From Saprospiraceae bacterium (GTDB lineage Bacteria > Bacteroidota > Bacteroidia > Chitinophagales > Saprospiraceae), in contig JAEUUP010000094.1 in the NCBI GenBank assembly GCA_016787525.1, positions 1-47,547 of the forward strand: a DNA stretch of 47,547 nt. Direction: 5' to 3'. A program made the translations under genes and the position numbers. This document shows positions 1-8,654 of the stretch, in pieces. Under the pieces are notes generated by a model. It was not told where the DNA came from. It worked only from the letters and a program-made list of their open reading frames with translations, and made no database searches. Every line of letters begins with the position of its first letter. Positions within the stretch are counted from its first letter, which is position 1.

Positions 1-143
1 ATATTTCTTTCGGATTGAAGCTAAAAATTGAGGCAAAAGCCTCAATTTTTAGCTTCAATCCATAAAAAAAATTTATTTTGTACGCCTTTCGTGCGTAGCA
101 CGAAACAGTGTGTAATGGTGTAATTTATTTCTGTCGCGTTACT
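1..143. repeat. Partial MITE-like palindromic element, cut by the window start
   Basis: These bases match the reverse complement of 38529-38671 with a single difference near base 36. Inside, bases 12-34 and 39-61 are perfect 23-bp inverted arms around a 4-base loop, so the element can form a long hairpin. The end matching the terminal inverted repeat of the complete copy lies at about 141-143; the other end must lie left of the window. No ORF is carried, so any movement would need a transposase supplied in trans. Bases 144-238, between this element and the tube gene, hold no other clear feature. Confidence 0.8.
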
Positions 144-238
144 TATGTGATAACAAATGATTATTTTCTTCAATTCTATAAATATTATAACCAAGGGTTT
201 ATAACCAGTAATTGAATAACAATAAACAGTCGCTTGCA

Positions 239-733
239 ATGGTAGAAATTCCAAAATTCTATCCAATCACAGGTTTTCATTTTCGCGTTCGCCTGTTCAC
301 AAATGGCAGCAATGCTGTTGACACCTATTTTCAATCAGTGAGCGGTTTGAGTGTGCAGATTCAGACTGAAACATGGAAAGAAGGTGGTGAGAATCGCTTT
401 GAACATACCTTACCTGTGCGAACAAAGTATAGTGATTTGGTACTAAAACGTGGTATTATGTTGCCTAACAATTCGGATTGGACAGATTGGTTCAAAGACA
501 CAATGTCCTTGATGTCCGAACCTGCAAACGAGCGTAAGAAGTCAAAATTCATGCATCCACGCGACCTGATTGTAGAGTTATTGAATGAAAAACATGAGCC
601 TTTGGCGCGCTGGACAGTTGTTCATGCATGGCCTAAAAACTGGAAAATCAACGACCTTAACGCAGAACGTGGTGAGGTATTGATTGAGTCGTTGGAGTTA
701 AATTACAATTACTTTGTTTATGACAAACCTTGA
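239..733 (+). CDS. eCIS inner tube protein, gp19-like (Afp1/Afp5 type)
   Basis: About 164 residues, the usual size of T4 gp19-like tail tube proteins, which stack as hexamers into the inner tube of contractile injection systems. The N-terminal part (YPITGFHFRVRL, then VSGLSVQIQTE) is the typical opening strand and 'GL' turn of the fold. The C-terminal WKINDLNAERGEVLIESLEL followed by a tyrosine-rich end is also characteristic. I start at ATG 239; an in-frame TTG at 212 would add nine residues but looks less likely. It is the first gene of a same-strand eCIS series. The sheath genes that usually neighbour the tube are not in the window, so it could be Afp1-like or Afp5-like. Confidence 0.9.
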   Translation: MVEIPKFYPITGFHFRVRLFTNGSNAVDTYFQSVSGLSVQIQTETWKEGGENRFEHTLPVRTKYSDLVLKRGIMLPNNSDWTDWFKDTMSLMSEPANERKKSKFMHPRDLIVELLNEKHEPLARWTVVHAWPKNWKINDLNAERGEVLIESLELNYNYFVYDKP

Positions 734-847
734 GAGATGTCTTTTACTGAGGGGGTGCTTTTAGTATAAAACTTTATTGTTATAAAATATTAAATAGTTG
801 AGTGTCAACGATTAATAACAGGAAAATCATTCAAATTTTTAAAACAA

Positions 848-1012
848 ATGCCAATTGAAATTAAAGAACTAAATATCAAAATCAACTTAGCAGATAGCGG
901 CGGCGGTAACACTACTGAGGGGTCGGATGATGCCAATGAAGCACAAGAGAAATTAATTGAAACTGTTGTTGAAAAAGTGTTAGAAATAATCAGAAGCAAG
1001 GATGAACGCTGA
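848..1012 (+). CDS. Small eCIS protein, DUF5908-like
   Basis: A 54-residue ORF beginning MPIEIKELNIKINL and ending in a charged helix rich in E, K and V. Small proteins opening with 'MPIEIRELVI'-like sequence belong to the DUF5908 family and commonly lie between tube and LysM genes in eCIS clusters, which is the position seen here. The role is unknown; a structural or assembly function is inferred from conservation in these loci. The gene contains one exact copy of the dispersed 10-bp motif (913-922), read as Thr-Glu-Gly. It is easy to miss because of its length. Confidence 0.75.
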   Translation: MPIEIKELNIKINLADSGGGNTTEGSDDANEAQEKLIETVVEKVLEIIRSKDER

Positions 1013-1069
1013 CTTTTTGAGTTATGAGTTTGGTTTTAGGATTTATAAAAACAACTAAAAGCAATAAAA

Positions 1070-1798
1070 ATGCCCGAAATCGCACCAAAGAAAGGGTCAA
1101 ATGTAACACCCGTAGTAATATATGCATACAATGACAAAAAACTTGCAGGCAAGCAAGTGGGTGAGTTCTCACTACCTATCAATCCCGAAAACTATGCCCT
1201 AACATATAAAGTTGAGGTAGATCAATCGGGTGGTCATGGGAATAGTGGGTCAGATGTGAAGTACAAAAAAACGCCACCTGAGCAGCTTAAATTGGAGTTC
1301 ATTTTTGACAACACAGGAACGGTCATGGGTAATACAATGGACGGTACATCGGTGCAAGAGCAAGTGAAAAAGTTTATGACAGTTGCCTACCATGTAGATG
1401 GAGAAAGCCATAAACCGCATTATTTGAAGATATTATGGGGCGAAAATTTAATGACGGGCGAAGTAAAAGGCTTTAATTGTATGCTGACGCAGGTGGACAT
1501 CAATTACACATTATTCGCTCGAACAGGCGAGCCATTACGCGCCAAACTGACCTGCCAGTTTACAAATTATATTGAAGCAGAAGCTCGACTCAAACAACGC
1601 CAAGACCATCGCTCACCCGACTTAACACATGTTAGAACTGTTGAATTGGGTGACCGTTTGCCTTTGATGACTCACCGTATTTATGACGATCAATCATATT
1701 ATCTGAAAGTAGCAAAGGCGAATAGTTTGACGACATTTAGAAAACTAAAAGTAGGTACGGACATCATTTTTCCACCAATTCAAGAACCTAATAGTTGA
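1070..1798 (+). CDS. eCIS LysM-type tube/baseplate adaptor protein (Afp7-like)
   Basis: 242 residues. The N-terminal roughly 170 residues fit the CIS tube/adaptor family: FSLPINPENYALTYKVEV, then PPEQLKLEFIFDNTGT, and later LKILWGENLMTGEVKGF with VDINYTLFARTGEPLRAKL. The C-terminus (about 185-238), with YLKVAKANSLTTFRKLKVGT and DIIFPP, has the form of a LysM-like module. In Afp/PVC particles such proteins join the tube to the spike and baseplate. It lies 57 bp after the DUF5908-like gene and upstream of the VgrG-like spike, the expected order. The family call rests on these motifs and synteny. Confidence 0.85.
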   Translation: MPEIAPKKGSNVTPVVIYAYNDKKLAGKQVGEFSLPINPENYALTYKVEVDQSGGHGNSGSDVKYKKTPPEQLKLEFIFDNTGTVMGNTMDGTSVQEQVKKFMTVAYHVDGESHKPHYLKILWGENLMTGEVKGFNCMLTQVDINYTLFARTGEPLRAKLTCQFTNYIEAEARLKQRQDHRSPDLTHVRTVELGDRLPLMTHRIYDDQSYYLKVAKANSLTTFRKLKVGTDIIFPPIQEPNS

Positions 1799-1943
1799 AT
1801 TAAGAATAAAAAATGAACAATTAAAAACAGAGTTTGGCTATTTGCTCAAAGTCATTTTTAAGTTCTAATTCTCCATTTTGGTAAAATACCCCTCAGTATT
1901 CCAGACATTTTTTAGCAAAATAAAAAATCTTGAATAGAAAAAT

Positions 1944-3719
1944 ATGGCTCAACAAACCCAAACCAGCGTTCCTAACGACTCGCGCCGCGACGTAGTGAGT
2001 TTTGAAGTATTAGTCAATGGAAATACTATAAACGCTGCTTTTCAAGTGCTGAACATTGTAGTAACCAGCGAGGTGAATATGATTCCTACGGCACGCTTGA
2101 TTCTGAGGGATGGAACACCATCGAGCCAAACTTTTGAGGTCAGCGAAAGTGATACTTTTGAACCAGGAAATTTGATTGAAATAAAATTAGGCCGCGACTC
2201 GCATAATAAAAGTGTTTTTAAAGGAAAAATCATTCGACAAAGCCTAAAAGCCAAAGAAAGTGGTGATTCTATGCTTATAGTTGACTGCCGTGACGAGGCT
2301 TTTGAATTAACCTTAGGGAGAAAAAATCGTTACTTTGAAAATGTAAAAGATAGTGACGCAATCCAACAAGTGTTGGGTAGTAAAGCAGGGACAATAGAAT
2401 CAACCCATGAACAACACCGAGAATTGGTACAATACTATTGTTCAGACTGGGATTTTGTAGTTAGTCGAGCAGAGATGAACGGGAAGTTGGTTTTTGTTGA
2501 TAAAGGGAAAGTGAGTTGCAAAAAACCTTCTACTTCCGAAACAGAGGTCATAGAATTGGTTTTTGGCAGCAACCTCCGTGAATTTGAAACAGAGTTGGAT
2601 GCTCGGACGCAATATGGCAACGTTAGAACCAGTGCTTGGGATTACACCACTCAGCAACTCGTCTCTTCAGAAAGTAGTTCATCAGGTAGTTTTACCGAAC
2701 ATGGTAATCTTCGGGGCAGTTCTTTGGCATCGAAAGCAGGTTTAGTAACATTGGAGTTGCGTCACAGCGGACAAGTCACTGAACCCGAGCTCAAAGACTG
2801 GGCTGATGCGACCCTGCTCCGTAGTCGGTTGGCAAAAATCAGAGGACGTGCTAAGATTCAAGGCTTTGAAGGTGTAGTAGCAGGGTCTTGTGTCAAATTA
2901 GTGGGTATGGGTGCACGGTTCAATGGTAAGGCTTTTGTGTCGGCTGTACGACACGAATTGGGTGCAGGTGCCTGGTACACACAAGTTCAATTTGGCTTAT
3001 CATCGGAGTTTTTCTATAAGAAATTCACTATTACCGAAGTACCCGCCGCAGGATTGACACCTTCAGTATCGGGTTTGCAAATTGGTATAGTTGTACAGTT
3101 GGAAGGTGACCCAGAGGGGCAAGACCGCATTCAAGTCAAATTACCAACGCTCGACAATGCTGCAAAAGGCACTTGGGCGCGTGTGACGACACTCGATGCA
3201 GGCAACAATCGTGGTTCTTATTTTCGACCAGAAATCGGTGATGAAGTTTTGGTCGGTTTTATAAACGACGACCCGCGCGATGCGATCGTTTTGGGCATGT
3301 TCAACAGTAGTCAAAAACCTGCACCAATCTCAACTAAGGATACTAACCATATCAAAGGTTTTGTTACACGAAGTGATATGCGGATTTTGTTTGATGACGA
3401 AAATAAGGTGATTACAATTTCAACACCTGCGGGTAACAAGTTGATTATCAGCGAGAAAGATAAAGCCATAACAACAACAGACCAATCGGGAAATTCTTGG
3501 AAAATGTCAGCAGATGGTATCGAAATAAAAAGTGCTTCCGATATAAAAATAGAAGCAACAGGCAAAATTGATATAAAAGCAGGCGCAGACTTAAAAATGG
3601 ATGCCATTAATATCAAAGCTAAAGCCTCTGCAAATGCTGAGTTAGAGGGTGGTGCCAAAGCGGCGTTGAAAGGTTCAGCACAGGCAGAAATTAAAGGCGG
3701 TATGGTAATGATAAATTAA
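1944..3719 (+). CDS. VgrG-like spike protein (gp27/gp5 fusion, Afp8-like)
   Basis: 591 residues. The N-terminal roughly 350 residues have a gp27-like build with typical strands (RDEAFELTLGRKNRYFEN; LVQYYCSDWDFVVSRAEMNG). A gp5-type OB-fold (Phage_base_V) lies at about 379-451, including GIVVQLEGDPEGQDRIQVKL, GSYFRPEIGDEVLVGF and DPRDAIVLGM. The tail from about 505 (IKIEATGKIDIKAGADLKMD) reads as a short triple-stranded beta-helix. There is no extra C-terminal effector domain. It would form the trimeric spike under the tube, capped by the PAAR protein encoded next. One copy of the dispersed motif (1889-1898, CCCCTCAGTA orientation) lies 45 bp before the start codon. Confidence 0.93.
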   Translation: MAQQTQTSVPNDSRRDVVSFEVLVNGNTINAAFQVLNIVVTSEVNMIPTARLILRDGTPSSQTFEVSESDTFEPGNLIEIKLGRDSHNKSVFKGKIIRQSLKAKESGDSMLIVDCRDEAFELTLGRKNRYFENVKDSDAIQQVLGSKAGTIESTHEQHRELVQYYCSDWDFVVSRAEMNGKLVFVDKGKVSCKKPSTSETEVIELVFGSNLREFETELDARTQYGNVRTSAWDYTTQQLVSSESSSSGSFTEHGNLRGSSLASKAGLVTLELRHSGQVTEPELKDWADATLLRSRLAKIRGRAKIQGFEGVVAGSCVKLVGMGARFNGKAFVSAVRHELGAGAWYTQVQFGLSSEFFYKKFTITEVPAAGLTPSVSGLQIGIVVQLEGDPEGQDRIQVKLPTLDNAAKGTWARVTTLDAGNNRGSYFRPEIGDEVLVGFINDDPRDAIVLGMFNSSQKPAPISTKDTNHIKGFVTRSDMRILFDDENKVITISTPAGNKLIISEKDKAITTTDQSGNSWKMSADGIEIKSASDIKIEATGKIDIKAGADLKMDAINIKAKASANAELEGGAKAALKGSAQAEIKGGMVMIN

Positions 3720-3794
3720 AGCATTAATAGCCATTTTTTGGGATAAAATACCAAGGGGTATTTTTCTTGAATTTTTATAAAAAATATTATCAAA

Positions 3795-4082
3795 ATGCCA
3801 GCAGCTGCAAGAATAGGAGATATGCATGTTTGCCCGATGGTCACAGGTGTAGTGCCACACATCGGTGGACCAATTATCGGGCCAGGCGCGCCAACAGTGA
3901 TGATTGCTGGGATGCCTGCAGCTGTGGTTGGCGATATGGTTACATGTACGGGTCCACCAGATTCTATCATTCAAGGGTCAACAACAGTATTGATTGGCGG
4001 AAAACCTGCCGCGAGAATGGGAGACCCAACTGCACACGGCGGTAGTATCATAATCGGCGCACCGACAGTGATGATTGGATAA
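3795..4082 (+). CDS. PAAR-domain spike tip protein (Afp10-like)
   Basis: 95 residues, a complete stand-alone PAAR protein. It starts MPAAARIGDMHVCPM and has the repeated PAAR-type hairpins (GAPTVMIAGMPAAVVGD, VLIGGKPAARMGDPTAHGG, GAPTVMIG). Candidate zinc ligands are His11/His22, Cys13, Cys50 and His80. Such proteins sharpen the tip of VgrG-like spikes in contractile systems. It follows the spike gene by 75 bp. A longer ORF in another frame over the same bases is a shadow. Confidence 0.93.
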   Translation: MPAAARIGDMHVCPMVTGVVPHIGGPIIGPGAPTVMIAGMPAAVVGDMVTCTGPPDSIIQGSTTVLIGGKPAARMGDPTAHGGSIIIGAPTVMIG

Positions 4083-4180
4083 AGCTATCCACAGAGAAGT
4101 ATAAAAAATTGGTTTTCAGTCTTTTACAAACTTAAATTGTTTATTTGTTGTATTAATTAGCACGTCAAATTCACCAAAAC

Positions 4181-4603
4181 ATGCAAGAAAAAGACAAATT
4201 CTTAGGTCGTGGTTGGGCGTTTCCGCCGACGTTTCGCCGTAGCCCAATTGGAACAGGTGCGGTTGAGATGGTCGAAGCACGTGATGACATTGAACAAAGT
4301 ATTCAGATTTTATTATCAACGAGTTTGGGCGAACGTATTATGCGACCTGATTATGGTTGCAATTTGAGTGATTTTCAGTTCGAACCTGTGAATGCAACGA
4401 TGATAGGGCTTATTCGAGATATGGTCAATACAGCACTTATCTATCACGAGCCGCGTATTCGCGTCGAACGTGTAGAAGTAAATCAACCCATAGAACAAGA
4501 AGCATTTGACGGACGCGTGCTGATTGAGGTCAGCTATATGATTCGGACGACAAACTCGAGGTTCAATTTTGTCTATGATTTTTATATAAATGAAGGTGTA
4601 TAA
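4181..4603 (+). CDS. gp25-like baseplate wedge protein (Afp9-like)
   Basis: 140 residues, normal size for the gp25/GPW family. It has the conserved GRGWAFPP start, EQSIQILLSTSLGERIMRPD with YGCNLSDF (the hallmark 'GER...P.YG' segment), and a C-terminal strand pattern (RIRVERVEV, GRVLIEVSYMIR). In contractile particles it anchors the sheath to the baseplate wedge. PAAR precedes gp25 here, whereas in the classic Afp order gp25 precedes PAAR. The 166-bp gap to the next gene holds a dispersed-motif copy at 4703-4712. Confidence 0.93.
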   Translation: MQEKDKFLGRGWAFPPTFRRSPIGTGAVEMVEARDDIEQSIQILLSTSLGERIMRPDYGCNLSDFQFEPVNATMIGLIRDMVNTALIYHEPRIRVERVEVNQPIEQEAFDGRVLIEVSYMIRTTNSRFNFVYDFYINEGV

Positions 4604-4769
4604 TTTTAGATTTCAATAGTTAGTTTATTGATTTTTAATTACTTAAAACTTTGATTAGGATATTGAACAGTACTTCTAAATACAGTTTTTTATAAAAATC
4701 CCCCCCTCAGTAAAATGAGGTATTTATACTTGTTCTCAGCCTATTCAAAGTTTAGCTCGATAAAAAACC

Positions 4770-7700
4770 ATGCCTGTTACTTATCCAAAACATCCACTTG
4801 TACGAGACGGTAAAAGCCAGCATGAAAGGCTCAAATCAAAAACCCTCGCACCTGAAAACGTTCACCTCGACGACCGTTCAGAAAGGCAGTTATTGGTCTA
4901 TTTAAACGAGTTTGCTAAATCAGTAGCCTACTATGAATACCCAGAAACTAAAGATTCAAATGAGACAACGACACAAAGTTTGCAACAATCGAATTGGCAA
5001 AATTTCTTCAAAACAAGTGGTTCAGTTCAGGTTTCTTTGATTGAAAACTTTGATGCAGCAGGTTTTGAACAAGCTTTTTCGACCAAAAAACAATTTTATA
5101 CTGAGGGGTTGACCCGTGCTGATAGATTTCCACTTTTCGATTTTTTGTTCGAGTCTGCTTTTATGGTCAATGCTTGGTACGATGCTTTGGCAAGTGATGA
5201 AGTATTGTTGGATAACCAGATTTTTAAAAATGAAAGCCCTTTACAACGCACAATTGCCAATTTGATTCGCTCAAATTTGAGTGCGGCTTTGGCGCAATTG
5301 GTAAGTATCGCCAACCTATTTGTGCGTCTTGATGAAACAAGCTATCAATTACCCAATCTATCAGTTCTGTCTTCTGATAAAAAAACTTTCTGGCAAATAG
5401 ACCCTTCAGTACTATCGGCTCGTGATGTCGTTTTGATGCAGTTGCAAGACAAACCAATTGCTTTTGAGCAACAGTTTCGTGAACGCTTAGACAATGTGCT
5501 TCGGATTTTTGCAAAGGTCATCAGACAAATAATTGAGGCGGCGACTGAGCAAGATATTCGCCAAGAAACTGGTACACACCCACCTCATTTAGCATTGTTG
5601 TACACCTTTTTGAGGCTTTTTAAATACCTCAATGATGATTTGAATAGCTTGACACAAAAGCATTTAGATTTTTACTATCGCAAAGTTTTAGCACTCAAAC
5701 CCAAACCGCTCACGCCCGATGCAGCACACGTCATTTTCGAGTTGCCCAAAACGACCCCTCAGTATAAAGTTGAAAAAAATACACTTTTAAAAGACGGAAA
5801 AGATGCCAAAGGCGCAGAAGTACGCTTTTCATTGGACAATGAATTGGTCGTTGGTCGCACCCAAGTTGCCGAATTGAGAACGCTTTTCTGCGATAACAAA
5901 TTATATGCACGTCCCAAAGCTGACTCCGCAGATGGCTTGGGCGGACCTTTTAAGGAAGAAGAAGGTAAAACAAATGCTTGGAAAACGCTCGGTGTTTCTA
6001 ACGATAGAGAAGATACTTATGCTCAGATTGGTTGGATTGTTGCCTCCCCTACCCTTTTGCTCGAAAGCGGCGAACGCAAAGTGATTTTGACTTTGGTTGC
6101 CAACTCGGCTTTTCCTACTATTACTAAAAGCCAAATTTCTATTCAATTAAGCGGAAAAAAAGGTTGGTTTTTACCAAAGGATACAACCTTGACTAAAGTA
6201 GAAACACTTAATAATCAATTAGTTGTAGAATTCACCTTGCAAGTTGGAGAAGAACCAATCGTCGAAGCAAACCCCTCAGTATTAGGCGTTGATTATGGTG
6301 AGAAAGGTGTAGGGATTGTCCGTATTTTTATCCATCAAGCAGATAAGTTATACAATGATTTAAAGGTATTAAAGTTTCAACAAACTGACATCACTGTAAA
6401 TGTTTCAAAACTCCAAAACGTAAAAATCAGAACAGACGAAGGCGACCAAGACCCGACTAAACCTTTTATGCCGTTTGGGGCGGTGCCGTCGGTGGGTGCG
6501 ACGTTTAGTGTGGGCAGTGAGGAGATTTTTAGTAAAGACATTTCAAGTTTCAAGGTCAACTATGAATGGGATAAAGAACCCACTGATTTTGAGGCTTATT
6601 ATCATTCTTACAAAATCGTCACTGGGGTAACTCCCCCCACAGGTGATGGTTCATTTAATAGAACTGTTTTCTTTTTTAAAAATGGAGAGTTTAAACAAAT
6701 CCCAGAAAGCGGAACAAACTTGTTCAGCTTACCTTTAACTGTTGCAAATACAGCAGAACTACCAGTTCTTGCAGACACCGCCGCCCCCTCAGTATCTATT
6801 GCTAAAGATGCGGCTTGGCAAGCAGGTTTTGTTATGATTAAACTGCAAAATGACTTTTTACATCAATATTATACAGAAGCTCTTACTCGAAAAGCTTTAG
6901 GCAAAGCCATTGAATTAAATGACCTAAGTAATCCTAATGCAAGAGCTTTTATTAAAGTCTCAGATATTGAAAACGTAAAACATGCAATTACTAATTTACC
7001 AATAGGAATTCCTGCTGCAACAGCAGACCAAAATACCCAAAATACCAATATTACCAATTTTGCGAACGATTTAAAGAATCGTTCTAAATCACAAGTAGAT
7101 ACTCTACACTTTGATAAGATTGCTGACGTAATCATCAATCCACCCTACACCCCTATCATAAAAAACCTAAGCGTCGAGTACACTGCTACGGCAACAGGTG
7201 TAAAAACCTTCCACATCTGCCCATTCGACGGAGGGAAAAATTTCGAAGCTGTTAGTAAAGATAAGTCATTGATTTTCAGCTTTAAACAAAGTGGTGCTTT
7301 GCTCATCGGCTTATCCGATGCCGTTGACAACAGTCTTGTGCCTATCTTGTTTCAGTTACTCGAATCATCGGCCGCTACGAATGTAGATAAGGCGCAACCC
7401 AAATGGCATTTTTTGAATGGTAATAATTGGGAAACCCTTGAATTGGGTCAACAACTTTTAAACGACGGCACAGATGGTCTCATTCAATCAGGCATCGTTG
7501 ACATCATTTTGCCTGAACGAAAAAACGTTTCAAAAACTACCGTTTTACCCCCTCAGTATTATTGGCTTAAAATTTCAGTGACTGGTGATATTTCATCTGT
7601 TTGCCACACTATTGGCATTCATACGCAGGTCGCGCGTGTCACTTTTCAACCCACTGCCAACAATGACCCCAATCGTTTGGCAGAGCCTTTGGCTGCAAAA

Positions 7701-8597
7701 TCAATTGCCAAACTCGATACGCCTGACCCGAATATCAAAAGTATCATTCAACCCTACCCTTCTTTTGGTGGTTTGCCAACCGAAGATGACCCACATTTCT
7801 ATCGTCGCGTAAGTGAACGTTTGCGACACAAAGGTCGTGCTGTGACACTATTTGACTATGAACAACTCATTTTAGAGGCTTTCCCTGAAGTTTTTAAAGT
7901 AAAATGTATAAATCATACTTTTAGCGACATCACAGCCAATCTTAATAATGATAATTTGCTCATACGAGACATGCAGAATGCGGGTGGTCATGTGACTGTT
8001 GTTGTCGTGCCAGACAATACGCGTAATATGCTCGAATTTCCTGAAAAACCAACCGCTTCGTGGGGTTTATTGGCGCGTATTGAAGCATTTTTAAAAAAAC
8101 GCATCTCTCCTTTTGTACGTCTTAAAGTCTTAAACCCGCTTTATGATGAAATAAGTGTTGAAGCAGAAGTCAAATTTAAGGTGGGTAGAAGCCCTGAATA
8201 TTATGCTAATCAGCTATCAATTGACCTCCGTCATCACCTCGCGCCATGGGCTTATGACCCGACAGCACAAGTCACTTTTGGCGGTGTTGTATATCAATCT
8301 TCGATTGTCGGTTTCATTGAAAATAGAGATTATGTTGATTTTGTCAGTGATTTTAAGTTCATTCCCAGTAAGCTACAAAAAGCAGATTTAGAAAAACTAA
8401 CCGAGCTAAATACAGAGCGAAACCTACTGTTAAAAGATGCTACTGCTATTAGAGCTGCTTCAGAAAGAGTGGTTTTGACTACAGGAACACATAAAATCGA
8501 GCCTTACAAGCTTGACAGTAGAACGCCAAACACCCCCTCAGTAAATCAAGGTATTGGCAATACTTGGACAGTGGGAGGAACGAAATTATTGACATAA
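4770..8597 (+). CDS. Baseplate J/gp6-like wedge protein (Afp11-like)
   Basis: 1275 residues, long for the gp6 family but in the range of eCIS Afp11-type proteins. The C-terminal part carries the recognisable baseplate-J-like segment at about 990-1195, including GLPTEDDPHFYRRVSERLRH, AVTLFDYEQLILEAFPEV and GGHVTVVVVPD, then SPFVRLKVLNPLYDEISVEA. The N-terminal roughly 950 residues are large, mixed alpha/beta and not assigned to a domain here. In the particle it would form the wedge ring around the spike. The gene contains six exact dispersed-motif copies (5099, 5755, 6272, 6785, 7549, 8534) read as TEG, PQY or PSV, all in frame without stops. Confidence 0.88.
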   Translation: MPVTYPKHPLVRDGKSQHERLKSKTLAPENVHLDDRSERQLLVYLNEFAKSVAYYEYPETKDSNETTTQSLQQSNWQNFFKTSGSVQVSLIENFDAAGFEQAFSTKKQFYTEGLTRADRFPLFDFLFESAFMVNAWYDALASDEVLLDNQIFKNESPLQRTIANLIRSNLSAALAQLVSIANLFVRLDETSYQLPNLSVLSSDKKTFWQIDPSVLSARDVVLMQLQDKPIAFEQQFRERLDNVLRIFAKVIRQIIEAATEQDIRQETGTHPPHLALLYTFLRLFKYLNDDLNSLTQKHLDFYYRKVLALKPKPLTPDAAHVIFELPKTTPQYKVEKNTLLKDGKDAKGAEVRFSLDNELVVGRTQVAELRTLFCDNKLYARPKADSADGLGGPFKEEEGKTNAWKTLGVSNDREDTYAQIGWIVASPTLLLESGERKVILTLVANSAFPTITKSQISIQLSGKKGWFLPKDTTLTKVETLNNQLVVEFTLQVGEEPIVEANPSVLGVDYGEKGVGIVRIFIHQADKLYNDLKVLKFQQTDITVNVSKLQNVKIRTDEGDQDPTKPFMPFGAVPSVGATFSVGSEEIFSKDISSFKVNYEWDKEPTDFEAYYHSYKIVTGVTPPTGDGSFNRTVFFFKNGEFKQIPESGTNLFSLPLTVANTAELPVLADTAAPSVSIAKDAAWQAGFVMIKLQNDFLHQYYTEALTRKALGKAIELNDLSNPNARAFIKVSDIENVKHAITNLPIGIPAATADQNTQNTNITNFANDLKNRSKSQVDTLHFDKIADVIINPPYTPIIKNLSVEYTATATGVKTFHICPFDGGKNFEAVSKDKSLIFSFKQSGALLIGLSDAVDNSLVPILFQLLESSAATNVDKAQPKWHFLNGNNWETLELGQQLLNDGTDGLIQSGIVDIILPERKNVSKTTVLPPQYYWLKISVTGDISSVCHTIGIHTQVARVTFQPTANNDPNRLAEPLAAKSIAKLDTPDPNIKSIIQPYPSFGGLPTEDDPHFYRRVSERLRHKGRAVTLFDYEQLILEAFPEVFKVKCINHTFSDITANLNNDNLLIRDMQNAGGHVTVVVVPDNTRNMLEFPEKPTASWGLLARIEAFLKKRISPFVRLKVLNPLYDEISVEAEVKFKVGRSPEYYANQLSIDLRHHLAPWAYDPTAQVTFGGVVYQSSIVGFIENRDYVDFVSDFKFIPSKLQKADLEKLTELNTERNLLLKDATAIRAASERVVLTTGTHKIEPYKLDSRTPNTPSVNQGIGNTWTVGGTKLLT

Positions 8598-8654
8598 AAG
8601 ATTGATTTTCAATTAGTTGATAAAGAATTTATTAACACTTAAATCAGATAAAAA

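Noticed and set aside
3675-4045. Alternative-frame ORFs overlapping PAAR
   Set aside because: The PAAR frame has clear family motifs; the others are shadows.
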